Translations under genes and position numbers: made by a program
In this document: positions 62,418-64,000 of the stretch, in pieces
Numbering within the stretch: position 1 is the stretch's first letter
Layout of the letters: the number at the start of each line of letters is the position of its first letter
Assembly: GCA_965651935.1 (NCBI GenBank)
Contig: CBFGTC010000009.1
Location: forward strand, 9,834 to 73,833
DNA: 64,000 bases
Reading direction: 5' to 3'
Source: JAFEDN01 sp965651935
GTDB taxonomy: Bacteria; Pseudomonadota; Gammaproteobacteria; Coxiellales; Coxiellaceae
The notes under the pieces: generated by a model
Seen by the model: the letters and a program-made list of their open reading frames with translations, nothing else
Databases searched by the model: none
What the model was told of the DNA's origin: nothing

Positions 62418-62894
62418 ATGCTAAAAGTGCCAGTCACCGTTGAAGGTCATAAGAAAATGACCGAAGAACTGGAAAATCTGAAAAATAAAGAACGGCCTCG
62501 GATTATCGCCGCTATTGCAGAAGCGCGAGCGCACGGGGATTTAAAAGAAAATGCCGAATATCAAACTGCCCGAGAACAGCAAGGTTTTATCGAAGGTAGA
62601 ATTCGTGAATTAGAGTCTCAATTGTCCAATTCCCAAGTAATTGATGTCACTCGTTTAAAAAATGAAGGAAAAGTGATTTTTGGTTCTACTGTCACTCTAT
62701 GTAACCTTTCAGATAACATGGAGTTTACCTATCAAATTGTGGGTGAGAATGAAGCCGATATTAAACAAAAGAAAATTTCAGTCACTTCGCCTTTGGCCCG
62801 AGGGCTAATAGGGAAAAACGTAGGCGATGAAGTGGAAATAATAACCCCGCAAGGCAAAGTGCAATACGAAATTATCTCAGTTGATTATATTTAA
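62418..62894 (+). CDS. greA: Transcription elongation factor GreA
   Basis: 158 residues, standard. Rescues backtracked RNA polymerase by stimulating transcript cleavage. N-terminal coiled coil with tip acidic residues in EARAHGDLKENAEYQTAREQQ; C-terminal FKBP-like domain with LIGKNVGDEVEIITPQG. TTAGGAGT precedes the ATG. carB-greA adjacency is common in gammaproteobacteria. Confidence 0.97.
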   Translation: MLKVPVTVEGHKKMTEELENLKNKERPRIIAAIAEARAHGDLKENAEYQTAREQQGFIEGRIRELESQLSNSQVIDVTRLKNEGKVIFGSTVTLCNLSDNMEFTYQIVGENEADIKQKKISVTSPLARGLIGKNVGDEVEIITPQGKVQYEIISVDYI

Positions 62895-62918
62895 GATTCA
62901 CCGTAGGGGGTGAAAAAT

Positions 62919-63425
62919 ATGCTAACAAATACGGCAAAAATTCTGCCCTTAGCGGAACTTACCCGAGAAATTGCCGACCATCGCCATCGCAATAAAAAAA
63001 TCATTTTCGTGCATGGCGTGTTTGACTTGCTGCACCGAGGCCATGTCACTTTACTTGCTGAAGCTAAAAAATTGGAAGGAATTTTAGTGATCGGCGTGGA
63101 AAGCGATAAAAACGTCAAATATTTAAAAGGCAATGACCGGCCTATCCATTCGCAAGAGGCGCGAATGTTTGTCTTATCGCATTTGGCGCCCGTTGATTAT
63201 GTTTTTTTAATACCCGATTATCAAAACGTGGAGGAGATGGACGACTTTTACACGGAGCTTTATCAATCATTGCAGGTTGATGTGATTGCCACTTGTGTCA
63301 ATGCAGGACGTTTTGGCCCCTTAAAAAGAGCTCATGCCCAAAATGCCGGGATTGAATTCATTGATATTACTGAAAGATATCCGCTCAACACAAGCCAAGT
63401 CATTGAACTATTAAAAAATAAATAA
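62919..63425 (+). CDS. Cytidylyltransferase-like nucleotidyltransferase
   Basis: 168 residues. Rossmann-type nucleotidyltransferase with the HxGH motif HGVFDLLHRGHVTLL near residue 28, IGVESDKNVKYLKG near residue 62 and ISER-type ITERYPLNTSQVIELL at the end. It resembles the RfaE/HldE C-terminal domain and glycerol-3-phosphate cytidylyltransferases. The product may be an ADP-heptose-like sugar for LPS, or a lipid headgroup. The ATG at 62919 is preferred, because AGGGGG lies eight bases upstream; a GTG at 62910 overlaps that site. Confidence 0.8.
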   Translation: MLTNTAKILPLAELTREIADHRHRNKKIIFVHGVFDLLHRGHVTLLAEAKKLEGILVIGVESDKNVKYLKGNDRPIHSQEARMFVLSHLAPVDYVFLIPDYQNVEEMDDFYTELYQSLQVDVIATCVNAGRFGPLKRAHAQNAGIEFIDITERYPLNTSQVIELLKNK

Positions 63426-63435
63426 AAATTTTATC

Positions 63436-63861
63436 ATGCCAAATCGAGAAGAGGAGGGATTTGACTACTTTGATCATGAAGCCGACATGGGCATTATTGG
63501 TCGAGGTAAAAGCATTGAATCGGCATTCATACAGGCTGCTCGTGCTGTTTTTGCTTACATGGCGGATATATCACAAATACAATCCAAAAAAAAGATATCC
63601 ATCGAATTTGAAGAAGACGATAACGAACTGGCGTTGATTAAATGGCTGAATTTATTAATTGGCAATGCCAGGGCGGAAAATTTAGTGTTTAATCATTTCA
63701 GTTTGAAACGGAAGGGAAAACATTGGCAAGGTTCTGCTGCTGGGGATGTATGGAACGAACAGATGGAGCGAGGCACCGAAGTCAAAGGCGCTACTCTCAC
63801 TATGTTATCAGTTAAAAAAAACCAACACTTTTGGGAAGCGTGTTGTGTGGTTGATGTATGA
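63436..63861 (+). CDS. Archease
   Basis: 141 residues. Small activator that helps guanylylation of the RNA ligase RtcB. Family marks: FDYFDHEADMGIIGRGKSIESAFIQAARAVFAYM at the N-terminus in sections, with the conserved His/Asp of DHEADMG; ALIKWLNLLI; and VKGATLTMLSV with the closing CCVVDV. It lies nine bases before rtcB, the expected pairing. Confidence 0.9.
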   Translation: MPNREEEGFDYFDHEADMGIIGRGKSIESAFIQAARAVFAYMADISQIQSKKKISIEFEEDDNELALIKWLNLLIGNARAENLVFNHFSLKRKGKHWQGSAAGDVWNEQMERGTEVKGATLTMLSVKKNQHFWEACCVVDV

Positions 63862-63870
63862 GGATTGACT

Positions 63871-64000
63871 ATGGATTTAACCAAATTAGAAAAGGTGAAT
63901 GATTATTGCTGGATCGCTAAAAATGTTTGTTTTTACGGCAGCGAAGCTTTACTCGCAGCCATGGATGAAAAAGTTTATGAACAAATCACCAATGTGGCGC
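63871..64000 (+). CDS. rtcB: RNA-splicing ligase RtcB N-terminus (partial, runs off the right edge)
   Basis: First 43 residues only. MDLTKLEKVNDYCWIAKNV, then YGSEALLAAMDEKVYEQITNVA, fits the RtcB start, where the run of Q..NVA leads into the first conserved block. The catalytic Cys and His residues lie beyond the window. AGGATT precedes the ATG. With archease this forms a 3'-phosphate RNA repair/ligation unit. Confidence 0.8.
   Translation, partial: MDLTKLEKVNDYCWIAKNVCFYGSEALLAAMDEKVYEQITNVA

Overview
The window reads as chromosome of an AT-rich gammaproteobacterium. Gene content and protein style point to the order Legionellales, near Coxiella, Rickettsiella or Aquicella. The evidence is GacA/LetA-type regulators, TTG and GTG starts, a eukaryotic-like F-box protein, ankyrin-like orphan proteins that resemble Dot/Icm effectors, several APC amino-acid transporters and visible pseudogene decay. 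The genus is an inference, since there is no rRNA here. I found no convincing tRNA gene, CRISPR array, prophage or intact insertion sequence.

Layout. 1-1.7 kb: end of gatA, then an orphan 450-residue protein. 1.9-7.8 kb: nuoJKLMN, the membrane arm of complex I, with its own promoter and no nuoA-I upstream. 7.8-13.3 kb: orphan otsB, then two GacA/LetA-like regulators in opposite orientation around a decayed stretch (mini F-box ORF, broken APC transporter, small secreted protein, serine hydrolase). The second regulator is coupled to def. 13.4-18.8 kb: pabB, tsaB, a disordered basic protein, an aldehyde dehydrogenase, and sodB-dapB. 19.1-20.8 kb: F-box protein. 21-28 kb: uvrA, yajR-type transporter, ssb, TSUP permease, xseB-ispA. 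28-32 kb: rdgC, an unknown protein, uup, a DUF488 protein. 32.4-33.6 kb: a double Zur box in front of a His-rich membrane protein, convergent with zur. 33.9-34.1 kb: remnants of a dinJ-yafQ toxin-antitoxin pair. 34-42 kb: APC antiporter, fadE-fadD, accA-tilS. 42-46.4 kb: yheS and a thiL-pgpA-choline kinase operon. 46.4-46.7 kb: three DnaA boxes beside a very AT-rich stretch, a candidate replication origin. 46.9-52.9 kb: gltA, gltX-cysS, and an enoyl-CoA hydratase/methyltransferase pair. 53-57.8 kb: APC transporter, degenerate minor pilins, and an orphan protein with a protease-like motif and an ankyrin-like tail. 58-64 kb: carAB, greA, a nucleotidyltransferase, archease and the start of rtcB.

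How it fits together. Most genes are housekeeping: respiration, beta-oxidation and fatty-acid synthesis, pyrimidine, folate and lysine pathways, translation and DNA repair. Set between them are single lineage-specific genes of the kind expected in an intracellular bacterium, and scars of gene loss. The most distinctive regulatory unit is the Zur-box gene next to zur, which looks like an undescribed zinc-responsive membrane protein. Two essential genes, carA and accA, have promoters so close to the start codon that their mRNAs may be leaderless.
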